Origin: JAADFF01 sp013153035
GTDB taxonomy: Bacteria; Coprothermobacterota; Coprothermobacteria; Coprothermobacterales; JAADFF01
Reading direction: 5' to 3' (one strand)
Assembly (NCBI GenBank): GCA_026184435.1
Contig: CP046447.1
DNA length: 64,000 nt
This document shows, one piece after another, positions 17,266 to 25,888 of the stretch. The notes under the pieces were generated by a model. The model worked only from the letters and a program-made list of their open reading frames with translations, was not told where the DNA came from and did not search any database. Within the stretch, counting starts at the first letter, position 1. Each line of letters begins with the position of its first letter. Position numbers and translations under genes: made by a program.

Positions 17266-18486
17266 ATGTCTAAAAAGATATTATTCGTCATATTAGATGG
17301 AGTAGGAGATCGTGTGCTAAACGGTAGAACCCCTCTGGAAGTAGCAGTTAAACCTAACATGGATTTCATTGCAAAAAATGGTGTTCAAGGTATTGTAGAT
17401 GTTATATCACCCGGTGTTATTCCGGGATCAGATACAGCCCATCTTAGTCTGATGGGATATGATCCGTATAAATCTTATACAGGTCGTGGTCCATTGGAAG
17501 CCATGGGGGCAGGTATAGAGGTAAAGCCTGGCGATATTGGTTTTAGGGTAAATTTTGCCACGGTGGATGAGAATTGGATTATTAAAGATAGAAGAGCTGG
17601 CCGTATAAAAGATGCCCGTCCACTTGCTGAGGCTTTGGATGGCATGGAAATAGATGGAGTGAAAATTATTTTAAAGGCAACGGTTGAGCATAGGGGGGCT
17701 CTTGTGCTCCGTGGTGAAGGCCTTTCTGACAAAATTACAGATGCCGATCCCCACGAGGTAGGTAAGCCTGTTTTGGAAGTTAAACCCTTAGATGATACAC
17801 CTGAAGCTAAACGTACTGCAGAGATTGTCAATAAATTTATTAGAAAATCCTATGAGATTTTGAAAGATCATCCCCTAAATAAAGAAAGGGAAAAACAAGG
17901 ATTACCTCCTGCCAACATAGTACTTCCTCGAGGCCCAGGTAAGGTTCCACATCTCCAATCTTTTGAAGATAAATGGGGTATCAAGGGGATCTTTATTGCA
18001 GGGGTAGCTCTATTGAAAGGACTTGGCCGTTTTGCAGGTCTTCCAGCTCCTGACCTTGAGGGTGCTACTGGTGGCTACGATACTAATCCGATGGTAAAGA
18101 TAGAGCGTGCATTAAAATTCCTTTATGAAGAAGATGGTGATATTGCGTTTATCAACTTTAAGGCAACAGATGTAGCTGGCCATGATATGAACTTTGAGAA
18201 GAAAGTGGAAATGATAGAGAAGGCCGATAAAATGTTTGAAATGGTGCTTGATAAGAAAGACCTTGTTATAGCAATTACAGGAGATCATAGCACACCTGTT
18301 ACCAAAGGAGATCACTCTGGTGATCCTGTACCACTGGTTCTTTATGCTCCCAATATCCGTACAGATGGTACTCTTCACTTTTCCGAGAGAGAAGCGGCTA
18401 TGGGAGGACTTGGTCGTATAAGGGGATTTGATATAATGCCTATGCTAATGGATCTTTCTGACAAAGCTCACAAATTTGGAGCGTAA
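17266..18486 (+). CDS. apgM: 2,3-bisphosphoglycerate-independent phosphoglycerate mutase, archaeal type
   Basis: 406 residues, the ApgM length rather than about 510 for GpmI. Alkaline-phosphatase superfamily motifs: LDGVGDR at the N-terminus, the phosphoserine site GSDTAHLSLMGYDP (about residue 50), GRGPLEAMGAGIEV, KATDVAGHDMNF, ITGDHSTPVTKGDHSGDPVP. Interconverts 3- and 2-phosphoglycerate with two Mn/Zn ions. Start is ATG 17266, five bases after AAGGAGGTGA (17251-17260). Serves the lower glycolytic pathway together with gap-pgk-tpiA further on. Confidence 0.93.
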   Translation: MSKKILFVILDGVGDRVLNGRTPLEVAVKPNMDFIAKNGVQGIVDVISPGVIPGSDTAHLSLMGYDPYKSYTGRGPLEAMGAGIEVKPGDIGFRVNFATVDENWIIKDRRAGRIKDARPLAEALDGMEIDGVKIILKATVEHRGALVLRGEGLSDKITDADPHEVGKPVLEVKPLDDTPEAKRTAEIVNKFIRKSYEILKDHPLNKEREKQGLPPANIVLPRGPGKVPHLQSFEDKWGIKGIFIAGVALLKGLGRFAGLPAPDLEGATGGYDTNPMVKIERALKFLYEEDGDIAFINFKATDVAGHDMNFEKKVEMIEKADKMFEMVLDKKDLVIAITGDHSTPVTKGDHSGDPVPLVLYAPNIRTDGTLHFSEREAAMGGLGRIRGFDIMPMLMDLSDKAHKFGA

Positions 18487-18512
18487 ATATTTGAAATAAG
18501 GGGGGAACTGCT

Positions 18513-19022
18513 GTGAGTAAGTTTCTGAAGGTGCTGGCTATTTTCACACTGATAGGAGTCATTATTTTATCGGCGCTGATTGGAATGGAATATTATAAAG
18601 CCAAAGTTAGCAAGCAGCTCCCCCAGATTTATATTAAGCAGATAACCATTAGTGCAGGAACCCCCTACGCATTTACGCGTAGGGGGCTTTATTATAAAAT
18701 TTACCCTCCCGAGATTATAGATGGTGTTTTATATATGCGTATTGATGATATGCCTATTGTGTTTGGAGGTTATGGAAATGTTAGCTATGGTGTAATGCTT
18801 GACAATCCTAGAGACATTATTCTTTCTGTTGCTGGCAAGAAATTAATGTTCCAAGAGGACAGTAAAAATGTCGTACTGTCGTTTGGTTCTACTTATCTGC
18901 TTCACAAGGTCCTGTGCAAGAATTATGTATGCATGGCTCCTGTCAGGGAAGTAGCCGAAATATTGGGGCGTAAGGTTGATATGTACCAGAACGGTAAGGT
19001 GCTTGTTATTCATAATGAATAG
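18513..19022 (+). CDS. membrane-anchored protein with copper amine oxidase N-terminal-like domain
   Basis: 169 residues. One hydrophobic segment (about residues 5-27) looks like a signal anchor, the rest is extracytoplasmic. The C-terminal part (VCMAPVREVAEILGRKVDMY followed by GKVLVI) matches the short repeat of the PF07833 'copper amine oxidase N-terminal' domain, a common surface stalk/binding module in anaerobic Gram-positives and thermophiles with no amine oxidase activity. GTG 18513 follows AAGGGGGGAA. A perfect 10-bp inverted repeat sits inside the gene at 18661-18686. Overlaps the opposing purH-N gene by 13 bp. Function unknown. Confidence 0.65.
   Translation: MSKFLKVLAIFTLIGVIILSALIGMEYYKAKVSKQLPQIYIKQITISAGTPYAFTRRGLYYKIYPPEIIDGVLYMRIDDMPIVFGGYGNVSYGVMLDNPRDIILSVAGKKLMFQEDSKNVVLSFGSTYLLHKVLCKNYVCMAPVREVAEILGRKVDMYQNGKVLVIHNE
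18661..18690 (+). repeat. perfect inverted repeat inside a coding region, terminator-like
   Basis: CCCCCTACGC (18661-18670), loop ATTTAC, GCGTAGGGGG (18677-18686), then CTTTATTAT. Ten uninterrupted GC-rich pairs within the reading frame, encoding the region TPYAFTRRG. It could act as an attenuator or be a captured small palindrome. Confidence 0.75.
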
Positions 19023-19594
19023 TTAGTTAGGGTTTCATATATAGCCTTGTCATACATATATGTACGTCTAAAAGCCTTTAGTGCGAGCTGTTTTCTTATT
19101 TCTATTGGTATCTCTTTGTTTTGTTGGATATATTTCACAATAACCTCGTAGTCAGAAGGGTCTATAAGAACAATAACATCTTGGTAGTTTTTAGCAGCAG
19201 CCCTGATAAGGGATACTCCACCAATATCAATGTACTCAAGCAACCTATCTTCAGGAATCTTCTCTTCAGACATTTTTTCAAACGGGTATAAATTTACAAC
19301 CACGATGTCTATTGGTTGACCACCTATGGCTTCAAGATCTTTCATATCTCCCGGCAGATGCCTTCGTGCCAATATTCCACCAAATACCTTAGGGTGAAGC
19401 GTCTTCACTCTACCTCCCATAATCTCCGGAAATCCTGTGTAGCTACTTATAGGCAATACTGGTATGTTGTTTTGGCACAATAGCTCTGCTGTTCCTCCCG
19501 TGGAAATGATTTTTATGCCATGTGTATGAAGAACTTTAGCAAATGGAACAATCCCTGATTTGTTAGATACAGATAACAAAGCTGTGTGGTACAT
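19010..19594 (-). CDS. purH: IMP cyclohydrolase, N-terminal half of PurH as a separate gene
   Basis: 194 residues corresponding only to the MGS-like IMP cyclohydrolase domain of bifunctional PurH: ALLSVSNKSGIVPFAK, ISTGGTAELL, GGRVKTLHPKVFGGILARR, VVNLYPFEK and DIGGVSLIRAAAKN are all present. It closes FAICAR to IMP. The usual second domain (AICAR transformylase) is missing here and lies at 22821-23720 on the other strand. ATG 19594 follows AGGGGGAAAGGAT; an upstream in-frame ATG at 19612 is less likely. The protein ends cleanly after the domain, so this looks like a genuine stand-alone enzyme, not a frameshift. Confidence 0.9.
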   Translation of the reverse strand: MYHTALLSVSNKSGIVPFAKVLHTHGIKIISTGGTAELLCQNNIPVLPISSYTGFPEIMGGRVKTLHPKVFGGILARRHLPGDMKDLEAIGGQPIDIVVVNLYPFEKMSEEKIPEDRLLEYIDIGGVSLIRAAAKNYQDVIVLIDPSDYEVIVKYIQQNKEIPIEIRKQLALKAFRRTYMYDKAIYETLTNYSL

Positions 19595-19657
19595 ATCCTT
19601 TCCCCCTTTCATAGTTTGTATAATGATAACAAGAAAGGTGCTGTGGAGGGGAGAGAT

Positions 19658-20824
19658 GTGTTAAAACATAATATGCTTTCTGAGATTGTTGATGCGATGG
19701 TACCATACATTGAACCTGATATTGTTGAGGAAAGTGTCAAGACTATTCTTGAAAAGAATGGATATATGCTGAAGCATGCCCTTCACGATGACGGCTTGGT
19801 TTTTCCTAGTGGAATATATCATATTTATTATGAAGATGAAAGACAATATGATTGGGAGCATGTTATCAGTAAACTTTTTAGTATCTATGGAATGTCTCAC
19901 GAATTATACGATGATTTAGCAGCGAAGCTTACCGTTCTCCGAACATTAACTCATACCTTGTCTGTTCTCGCTGCAGCATCTACTGATAGAGAAGGTATAA
20001 AGAAAGTTATAGATGTTATTACATCTGAGACACAACTGACAGATTTAATACTTGCTGTATACGATGAAAAAGTTCATCGCATATACGCTCCGGATTATGT
20101 GAGCGAGGAAAAACTTAACGATATTGTTGAGAGAAGTATATATAAACCATTTACTAAGGAGCGTCTTAACGGGCATTATGTATATCCTCATACATATACT
20201 ACTGACAACGGTATATTCTTTATAGGATTTCTTGCTGAAAAGGATATACATGTGAGAGTTGAACCTGAGCTTTTAGCTCTTCTTCTTTATATTCTTATTC
20301 CTTTTCTTCGCTCTGTATACTTGTCTGAGATTGCATTTTACGATGCGCTAACCAATGTATTAACTCGGGGGAAACTTATGGAATCTTTATCAATGCTTTG
20401 GGATTTGTCAAAGTATACGGATTCTTCGGTTGGTGTGCTGATGTGTGATATAGACCATTTTAAGCATGTTAATGATACATATGGCCATGATGTTGGGGAT
20501 ATTGTTTTGAAGGAAATAGCCTTGCGTATCAAAAAAGCCGCTCCTAAAGGTGCCATTATCGGACGCTATGGTGGAGAAGAGTTTGTGGTAGCCTTTCATG
20601 CTGGCAGTAGAGAACAGGTAAGAAAGTATGCAGAGGCTATTAGACTGTTTGTAGCTGAACAGCCTGTAAATTACTATGGGGGAAGTTTGCATATAACAAT
20701 TTCTATCGGGGGGACACTTGGATCTCCCCAATCTGGAGAGTCTGTTACTGAAGCTCTGAAAAGAGCGGATAATAACTTATATAAAGCCAAAGAAGATGGC
20801 CGTAATAGAGTGTTTGTTAAATAA
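19658..20824 (+). CDS. diguanylate cyclase with N-terminal sensor region
   Basis: About 388 residues. N-terminal 200 residues look like a GAF-type cytosolic sensor region, followed by a GGDEF domain with FYDALTNVLTRGKLMESL, MCDIDHFKHVNDTYGHDVGD and the active GRYGGEEFVVAF (GGEEF). The inhibitory RxxD site expected five residues before GGEEF is absent, so product inhibition at that site is not expected. Makes c-di-GMP from GTP; the PilZ brake near flhG is a plausible effector (inference). GTG 19658 lies six bases after GGAGGGG. Shares an upstream region with the divergent purH N-terminal gene; a TATAAT at 19619-19624 could be its -10 but no good -35 is seen. Confidence 0.88.
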   Translation: MLKHNMLSEIVDAMVPYIEPDIVEESVKTILEKNGYMLKHALHDDGLVFPSGIYHIYYEDERQYDWEHVISKLFSIYGMSHELYDDLAAKLTVLRTLTHTLSVLAAASTDREGIKKVIDVITSETQLTDLILAVYDEKVHRIYAPDYVSEEKLNDIVERSIYKPFTKERLNGHYVYPHTYTTDNGIFFIGFLAEKDIHVRVEPELLALLLYILIPFLRSVYLSEIAFYDALTNVLTRGKLMESLSMLWDLSKYTDSSVGVLMCDIDHFKHVNDTYGHDVGDIVLKEIALRIKKAAPKGAIIGRYGGEEFVVAFHAGSREQVRKYAEAIRLFVAEQPVNYYGGSLHITISIGGTLGSPQSGESVTEALKRADNNLYKAKEDGRNRVFVK

Positions 20825-20830
20825 ATTCTA

Positions 20831-20859
20831 TTGCCGTTTTAGTTATTAGTTGCTATAAT
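20831..20859 (+). promoter_or_regulatory. promoter of the purine operon
   Basis: TTGCCG (20831-20836), 17-bp spacer, TATAAT (20854-20859). Predicted start near 20866, leaving a leader of about 33 nt before the purF GTG. That is too short for a purine riboswitch, so regulation at this promoter would need a protein repressor. Confidence 0.72.
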
Positions 20860-20898
20860 ATCCACATCAAAGCGGGGGACAATTGGGGGGAATGCGGT

Positions 20899-22227
20899 GT
20901 GTGCGGTATTGCTGGTGCTTTTGATGTTGAAAGAGCTTTTTTTGTGCTTCATGACCTTTTGTTGCATCTTCAGCATAGAGGACAAGAATCTGTTGGTATT
21001 GTAATGGATAACTTTACCAGTGTAAAAGGGCATGGGCTTGTCAAAGAAGTGCTTACAGAAAAAAGTTTTATTGAAGGACATACAGGTATAGGGCATGTCA
21101 GATACTCCACAGTAGGAGGACCTGAGGAAATACAACCCCTTGTTGGATATACAGGTAAGGGTAAGCTTGCGATAGCTCATAATGGTACAATACCTGATGC
21201 ATCTCATAGAAGGGAAACATTTTTAGAAAGAGGAGCAGTTTTTTCTACAACAGTAGATTCTGAACTTTTTCTTCACTATGTATCTATAGCTCCATTTGAA
21301 GATTCTCTTGAAAGTGTATTGTGGGCATTGCAAACTGTTCCTGCGGCATATAGCCTTTTGGTGCTTAACGAAGATTTTATGATAGGTGCCAGAGATCCTT
21401 ATGGATATAGACCGTTATTTTGGGGGAAATACGACGGGGGATATGTTTTGGCATCTGAGGATTCTGCCCTTGTAGTCTTAGGGGCTTCCGATATTACAGA
21501 AGTAGAAAGAGGTCAGGTTATTATATTGGAGAAAGGTAAGTCCCCTAAAATACAAAAACTATCTGTAGATAGGCCAGGAAGATTTTGTGTGTTCGAGTAT
21601 ATCTATTTTGCCCGACCAGACTCTAATCTTGGAGGTATTAATGTTCACAAGGCCCGATTTGAAATGGGAAGATGGCTTTATAAAGAGCACAAGATACAGG
21701 CCGATATCGTTATACCGGTGCTTGATTCAGGCTTGTCTGGGGCTTTAGGCTTTTCATCTGAATCTGGTATCCCCATGGACTTTGGCCTCATGAGAAACAG
21801 ATATATGGGACGCACATTTATTATGCCCACGGATAGAGAGTCTTCTGTTAGGAAAAAGCTTATACCTATACCTGAAGTTGTTAAGGATAAAGATGTTCTT
21901 CTTATAGATGATTCTATTGTAAGGGGAAGTACGATGGGGGTTATTGTTTCTATGCTCAGAGAGGCTGGTGCACGAAAGGTCATTGTTGGTATACATTCAC
22001 CACCTGTGAAATATCCATGCTTTTATGGAATAGATACGGCTACACGCAGAGAACTTATAGCCTCTGACCATACTGTCGAGGAGATACGAGAAACTATAGG
22101 AGCAGATGAGCTGTTTTACCTTTCAATAGAAGGACTTATCAAAGCTGTGGGTAGAGAGGATGTATGCCTTGCATGTCTAAACGGACACTACGATACATGG
22201 GTACCCGAGGTGGATAGTGGTGTATAA
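20899..22227 (+). CDS. purF: amidophosphoribosyltransferase
   Basis: 442 residues. Begins M-CGIAGAF, so the nucleophile Cys is residue 2 and no propeptide is present. Ntn-glutaminase domain (1-230) followed by a phosphoribosyltransferase domain with PRPP motif VLLIDDSIVRGSTM. Cysteines at CVFEYIYF, YPCFYGID and CLACLNG correspond to the four ligands of the 4Fe-4S cluster of the B. subtilis-type enzyme. Catalyses the first committed purine step. GTG start with a G6 tract eight bases upstream. Heads the operon purF-N-H(C)-D-M-E-C-S-Q-L. Confidence 0.96.
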   Translation: MCGIAGAFDVERAFFVLHDLLLHLQHRGQESVGIVMDNFTSVKGHGLVKEVLTEKSFIEGHTGIGHVRYSTVGGPEEIQPLVGYTGKGKLAIAHNGTIPDASHRRETFLERGAVFSTTVDSELFLHYVSIAPFEDSLESVLWALQTVPAAYSLLVLNEDFMIGARDPYGYRPLFWGKYDGGYVLASEDSALVVLGASDITEVERGQVIILEKGKSPKIQKLSVDRPGRFCVFEYIYFARPDSNLGGINVHKARFEMGRWLYKEHKIQADIVIPVLDSGLSGALGFSSESGIPMDFGLMRNRYMGRTFIMPTDRESSVRKKLIPIPEVVKDKDVLLIDDSIVRGSTMGVIVSMLREAGARKVIVGIHSPPVKYPCFYGIDTATRRELIASDHTVEEIRETIGADELFYLSIEGLIKAVGREDVCLACLNGHYDTWVPEVDSGV

Positions 22228-22861
22228 CATTGTGGTGCTTGCCTCAGGTAGTGGTTCAAATTTTGAGGCGATAGTCAAGCAGACACGCCTTTATTTCACA
22301 GATATTACTGTGTCAATGTTGATAACCGACAAAAAGAATGCGTTTGCCATTAAACGGTCAGAGTATCTGGGTATACCGTATACTCTTTTACCTAAACATC
22401 GTCGGTTTCGTGTGCTTGATGAGATTATAGATACTATAAAACCTCATTTGATAGTTCTGGCTGGTTTTATGAGGATAATACCCAGATGGTTTGTAGAAGA
22501 ACACTTCGGCAAGATTGTCAATATTCATCCATCACTTCTTCCTTCATTTCCTGGTATGCATGCTATCAGGCAGGCTTATGACTATGGCGTCAGGGTTACC
22601 GGTATCACTATTCATTTCGTTGACAGTGGAGTAGATACTGGACCTATTATCTTTCAGTATCCACTGATGGTGAACCCTGAGTGGGATATAGAGAAGTTGG
22701 AAGAGTATATCCACAGGTTAGAACATCGTTTCTATACACCGGTGATAAATGGGCTGCTTCATTGTCCTTATGAAATACGGGGGAGAAAGGTTATTTTTAC
22801 AGATAACAGGGGGGATGCATGTGATATTTTCAGAGTTGAAAGAGGGGAGCATATCCCTTAG
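22217..22861 (+). CDS. purN: phosphoribosylglycinamide formyltransferase, folate-dependent
   Basis: 214 residues. Conserved GART features: LASGSGSNFEAI, the catalytic region VNIHPSLLPSFPG (Asn, His) and ITIHFVDSGVDTGPII (Asp). Transfers formyl from 10-formyl-THF to GAR. Overlaps purF by 11 bases and the next gene by about 40 bases. Start GTG 22217 or the adjacent GTG 22220. Confidence 0.95.
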   Translation: MVYNIVVLASGSGSNFEAIVKQTRLYFTDITVSMLITDKKNAFAIKRSEYLGIPYTLLPKHRRFRVLDEIIDTIKPHLIVLAGFMRIIPRWFVEEHFGKIVNIHPSLLPSFPGMHAIRQAYDYGVRVTGITIHFVDSGVDTGPIIFQYPLMVNPEWDIEKLEEYIHRLEHRFYTPVINGLLHCPYEIRGRKVIFTDNRGDACDIFRVERGEHIP

Positions 22862-23720
22862 GTATGGTGAGAATCCTCATGAAAAGGCATGGGTGTATGG
22901 TGAACCGGCATTCCAGCTTCTTCATGAGGGACGACGGATTTCTTACAACAACCTACTTGATGCCGATGCGGCGTGGGCTGTTGCACAACATCTAAAAGAC
23001 ATAGCACCGTTTGGAGCTGTAGCACTAAAACACCAGACACCGTGTGGAGTGGCTGTGGCCGATACACCAGAAGAAGCGGTAAGAAAGGCTATAGATGCCG
23101 ATGCAGAATCTGCCTATGGGGGAATACTAGCAGTGAACTTTCCATTCACTTTGTCTGTTGCCAAATCTTACAAGAAATATCTGGAGGTTATTGTAGCCCC
23201 AGAGTTTACCGAAGAAGCCCTGGCATATCTTAGAAAAAAGAAAGTGCGTCTCATAGTTCCCAGTAGATACGATGCCTTTGTAGGAAAACCTGCCTTTGGG
23301 GCCTTAGTTGTTTCTGAAAGAATACTTCCACCGCTAGAGTTTCAGCTACAGGTCGGAAAGCCTATATCCGATGATGTTGTAATGGATATGAAGCTTGCGT
23401 ATGTTGCCGTAGAAGGTGCAAAGTCCAATGCCATTGTCATTGTAAAAAATAGTGTCACTGTTGGCATAGGTACAGGGCAACCCTCTCGGAAACGGGCGGC
23501 GTGGATTGCCACAACGCTTGCAGGTGATAAAGCACGTGGGGCTGTTGCCGCCTCTGATGCCTTCTTTCCATTCCCCGATGGGTTAGAGATATTGGCAGAA
23601 GCAGGGGTTAGTGTTGTTGTAGCCCCCTTGGGTTCTAAAAGAGATAATGAAGTTTTAAAGAGGGCCGAAGAGCTTGGTATTACTTTCTACTCTGCATCGT
23701 CTCGTGTATTTAGACACTAA
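22821..23720 (+). CDS. purH: AICAR transformylase, C-terminal half of PurH as a separate gene
   Basis: About 299 residues matching only the AICAR formyltransferase domain: LRYGENPHEKAWVYG (the segment that normally follows the cyclohydrolase domain), ISYNNLLDADAAWAVAQHL, and the catalytic Lys-His of ALKHQTPCGVA, then SAYGGILAVNFP and ASDAFFPFPDGLE. Domain is short, as in Thermotoga-like PurH. Catalyses AICAR to FAICAR. Start taken as GTG 22821, six bases after G6; ATG 22815 directly abuts that tract. The matching IMP cyclohydrolase is a separate gene at 19010-19594, minus strand. Confidence 0.92.
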   Translation: MIFSELKEGSISLRYGENPHEKAWVYGEPAFQLLHEGRRISYNNLLDADAAWAVAQHLKDIAPFGAVALKHQTPCGVAVADTPEEAVRKAIDADAESAYGGILAVNFPFTLSVAKSYKKYLEVIVAPEFTEEALAYLRKKKVRLIVPSRYDAFVGKPAFGALVVSERILPPLEFQLQVGKPISDDVVMDMKLAYVAVEGAKSNAIVIVKNSVTVGIGTGQPSRKRAAWIATTLAGDKARGAVAASDAFFPFPDGLEILAEAGVSVVVAPLGSKRDNEVLKRAEELGITFYSASSRVFRH

Positions 23721-23732
23721 GGAGGGGTTAAT

Positions 23733-24920
23733 ATGAAGATTGTTATAGTAGGCAGTGGTGGGAGAGAACATGCTATGGGATGGGCTTTTTACAGAGAGGG
23801 CTATGATGTTTATTATGTGCCCGGTAATCCTGGCACTGCACGACATGGCACCAATATTGCTCAAATACCAGATGAAGAAGATATCTTAGTCATTCCCGGA
23901 TCTGAGACATATATTGCCGGTGGTATAGCCGATGGCAAAGACAATGTCTTTGCACCAGATAGCAGGGGGGCTCGTCTTGAGTCTTCTAAGATATGGGCAA
24001 AAGAGTTTATGAAAAAACACGGTATCCCTACAGCCCCGTTTATTGTGGTAAACACTCCTAAGGAGCTGAAAACTGCTCTAAAATCATTTTCACCTCCTTA
24101 TGTAATCAAGGCGGATGGACTGGCCGGTGGTAAAGGTGTAATCATAGAAGATGACTTTGAAAAAGCTGTAGAAAAAGGCTCCATGCTTATAGAGGGAACT
24201 TTTCTGAAAGGTGTCAAGGGACCGGTAGTTGTTGAAGAGTATTTGCCAGGTATTGAGCTTTCTGCTATGGCTGTTGCCTCAGGAGAACATTTTGCACTGT
24301 TTCCTTTTACACGCGACTATAAACGGGCATATGATGGTGGAAAGGGACCTAACACAGGTGGTATGGGGGCTGTTGGACCGATTAATGTTGACAAGGGCAT
24401 TGTAGATCAGATAGAGGATATATATCGCTTGACACTTGATGGCCTGAAGTCTGAAGGTATTTCTTATAAGGGCTTTTTATATATAGGACTGATGATAAAA
24501 GATGACAAGGTTTATGTGCTTGAATACAATGTTCGCATGGGGGATCCTGAAACAGAAGTTATTGTGATGATGAATCCCTCTGGCTTTGTAAGTAGTGTGT
24601 TAAGTGCATACAGAGGAGAATCCATTCAGCCGATTGTTCCTAAGTGTTTTGCTGTAGATGTTGTTATTGCCTCAGAGGGGTATCCACTATCGCCTCGTAA
24701 GGGTCAGGTTATTGAAAAAGAGCCAACGGGATTTGCATTTTATGCAGGTGTAAAGGAAGAAAGCGGTAAATTGGTTGTTTCTGGTGGCAGGGTTTTCCAC
24801 TGTATGGGGACAGGTATGACACCAGAAGAGGCACGCACATCGGCCTACAGGTGTGCAGAGTCTGTGTCTTTCCCTGGTGCATTTTTTAGAAGGGATATCG
24901 GAGAGCTTATTGAGAGGTGA
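23733..24920 (+). CDS. purD: phosphoribosylamine-glycine ligase
   Basis: 395 residues, slightly short for GARS (usually about 420); the shortening is in the N-terminal Rossmann part. ATP-grasp motifs: VGSGGREHAMGWA, PPYVIKADGLAGGKGVII, VVEEYLPGIELSAMA, GPNTGGMGAVGP, EYNVRMGDPETE. Forms GAR from phosphoribosylamine, glycine and ATP. ATG after AAGGAGGGG. Overlap with the purM ribosome site. Confidence 0.95.
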   Translation: MKIVIVGSGGREHAMGWAFYREGYDVYYVPGNPGTARHGTNIAQIPDEEDILVIPGSETYIAGGIADGKDNVFAPDSRGARLESSKIWAKEFMKKHGIPTAPFIVVNTPKELKTALKSFSPPYVIKADGLAGGKGVIIEDDFEKAVEKGSMLIEGTFLKGVKGPVVVEEYLPGIELSAMAVASGEHFALFPFTRDYKRAYDGGKGPNTGGMGAVGPINVDKGIVDQIEDIYRLTLDGLKSEGISYKGFLYIGLMIKDDKVYVLEYNVRMGDPETEVIVMMNPSGFVSSVLSAYRGESIQPIVPKCFAVDVVIASEGYPLSPRKGQVIEKEPTGFAFYAGVKEESGKLVVSGGRVFHCMGTGMTPEEARTSAYRCAESVSFPGAFFRRDIGELIER

Positions 24921-24925
24921 GAACA

Positions 24926-25861
24926 TTGAAAACATATACATATAGGCAAGCTGGTGTAGATGTGAAAAAGGGTGATGAATTTGCCAGCTACATTAAGGAA
25001 AAGGTAAGTGTTCCCGACTGGCTTATAAAGGAGCCAACGGGGTATGCTTCTATATTGTCATTTGTCAATCCGCCTATTGTTGTGACAGCCGATGGTATAG
25101 GCACGAAGATTTTGCTTCATACGAAATATGAGCGTTTTAAAGATGCAGCTATGGACCTTGTGGCCATGAATTACAACGATATTGTTTCCGTAGGCGGTAG
25201 ACCATTGGCCTTTTTAGACTATCTTGGGGTTTCTGAGATAGGTGAGTTTTTAAAGAAATTTATAGAGGCACTTGCTGGAGTACTTGAAGAGGTTGATATG
25301 TACCTTGTTGCCGGTGAAACGGCAGAGATGCCAGACATATACGACAGAGGGCATTGGGATGCCGCTGGATTTGCCATTGGTATATGGGAGAAAAAACTAC
25401 CTATAGATGATGTTCAAATAGGCGATGTCATCATGGGTATTCCTTCGTCAGGTTTTCATTCCAATGGTTGGAGTCTTATTAGAAAGATTATTGGTGAAGA
25501 AAATATAGACATTGAAAAACTTCCATTTGACCTCCTTGCAGGTACCCGTATCTACAAAGAGGCCATACAGCTATTTCCATATGTTAAGGCCATAGCCCAT
25601 GTTACCGGCGGGGGTATTAAGAGGGCGCTGAGAAGGGTGCTAAGGGATAAGGGCTATCGCATAGGACTGCCACAGCGTGATTTTATAAACTGGATACTCG
25701 GTTATGTGGGTTTTGAAGAAGCCCTAAACACATTTAATATGGGTGTTGGCCTCATAGTCGTGGTATCACCTGAGAATATAGACCATGTGCTTCGTATATA
25801 TGAAGATGCCCTCATTATAGGCAAGGTTTCACCATTTATTGAAGTGAAATATGGCTTATAG
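24926..25861 (+). CDS. purM: phosphoribosylformylglycinamidine cyclo-ligase (AIR synthetase)
   Basis: 311 residues. Begins YRQAGVDVKKGDEFA (conserved YkdAGVDi..g), then VTADGIGTKILLHTKYERF, DLVAMNYNDIVSVGGRPLAFLDYLGV, GETAEMPDIY, GIPSSGFHSNGWSLIR and AHVTGGGIKRAL. Closes FGAM to AIR. Start TTG 24926, six bases after AGAGGTGA (24913-24920), which overlaps the purD stop. Confidence 0.95.
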   Translation: MKTYTYRQAGVDVKKGDEFASYIKEKVSVPDWLIKEPTGYASILSFVNPPIVVTADGIGTKILLHTKYERFKDAAMDLVAMNYNDIVSVGGRPLAFLDYLGVSEIGEFLKKFIEALAGVLEEVDMYLVAGETAEMPDIYDRGHWDAAGFAIGIWEKKLPIDDVQIGDVIMGIPSSGFHSNGWSLIRKIIGEENIDIEKLPFDLLAGTRIYKEAIQLFPYVKAIAHVTGGGIKRALRRVLRDKGYRIGLPQRDFINWILGYVGFEEALNTFNMGVGLIVVVSPENIDHVLRIYEDALIIGKVSPFIEVKYGL

Positions 25862-25888
25862 CCTAAATATACCTAAGGGGGGATGTAT

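Noticed and set aside
20860..20898. Possible purine riboswitch before purF
   Set aside because: The predicted leader is only about 33 nt, too short for the aptamer.
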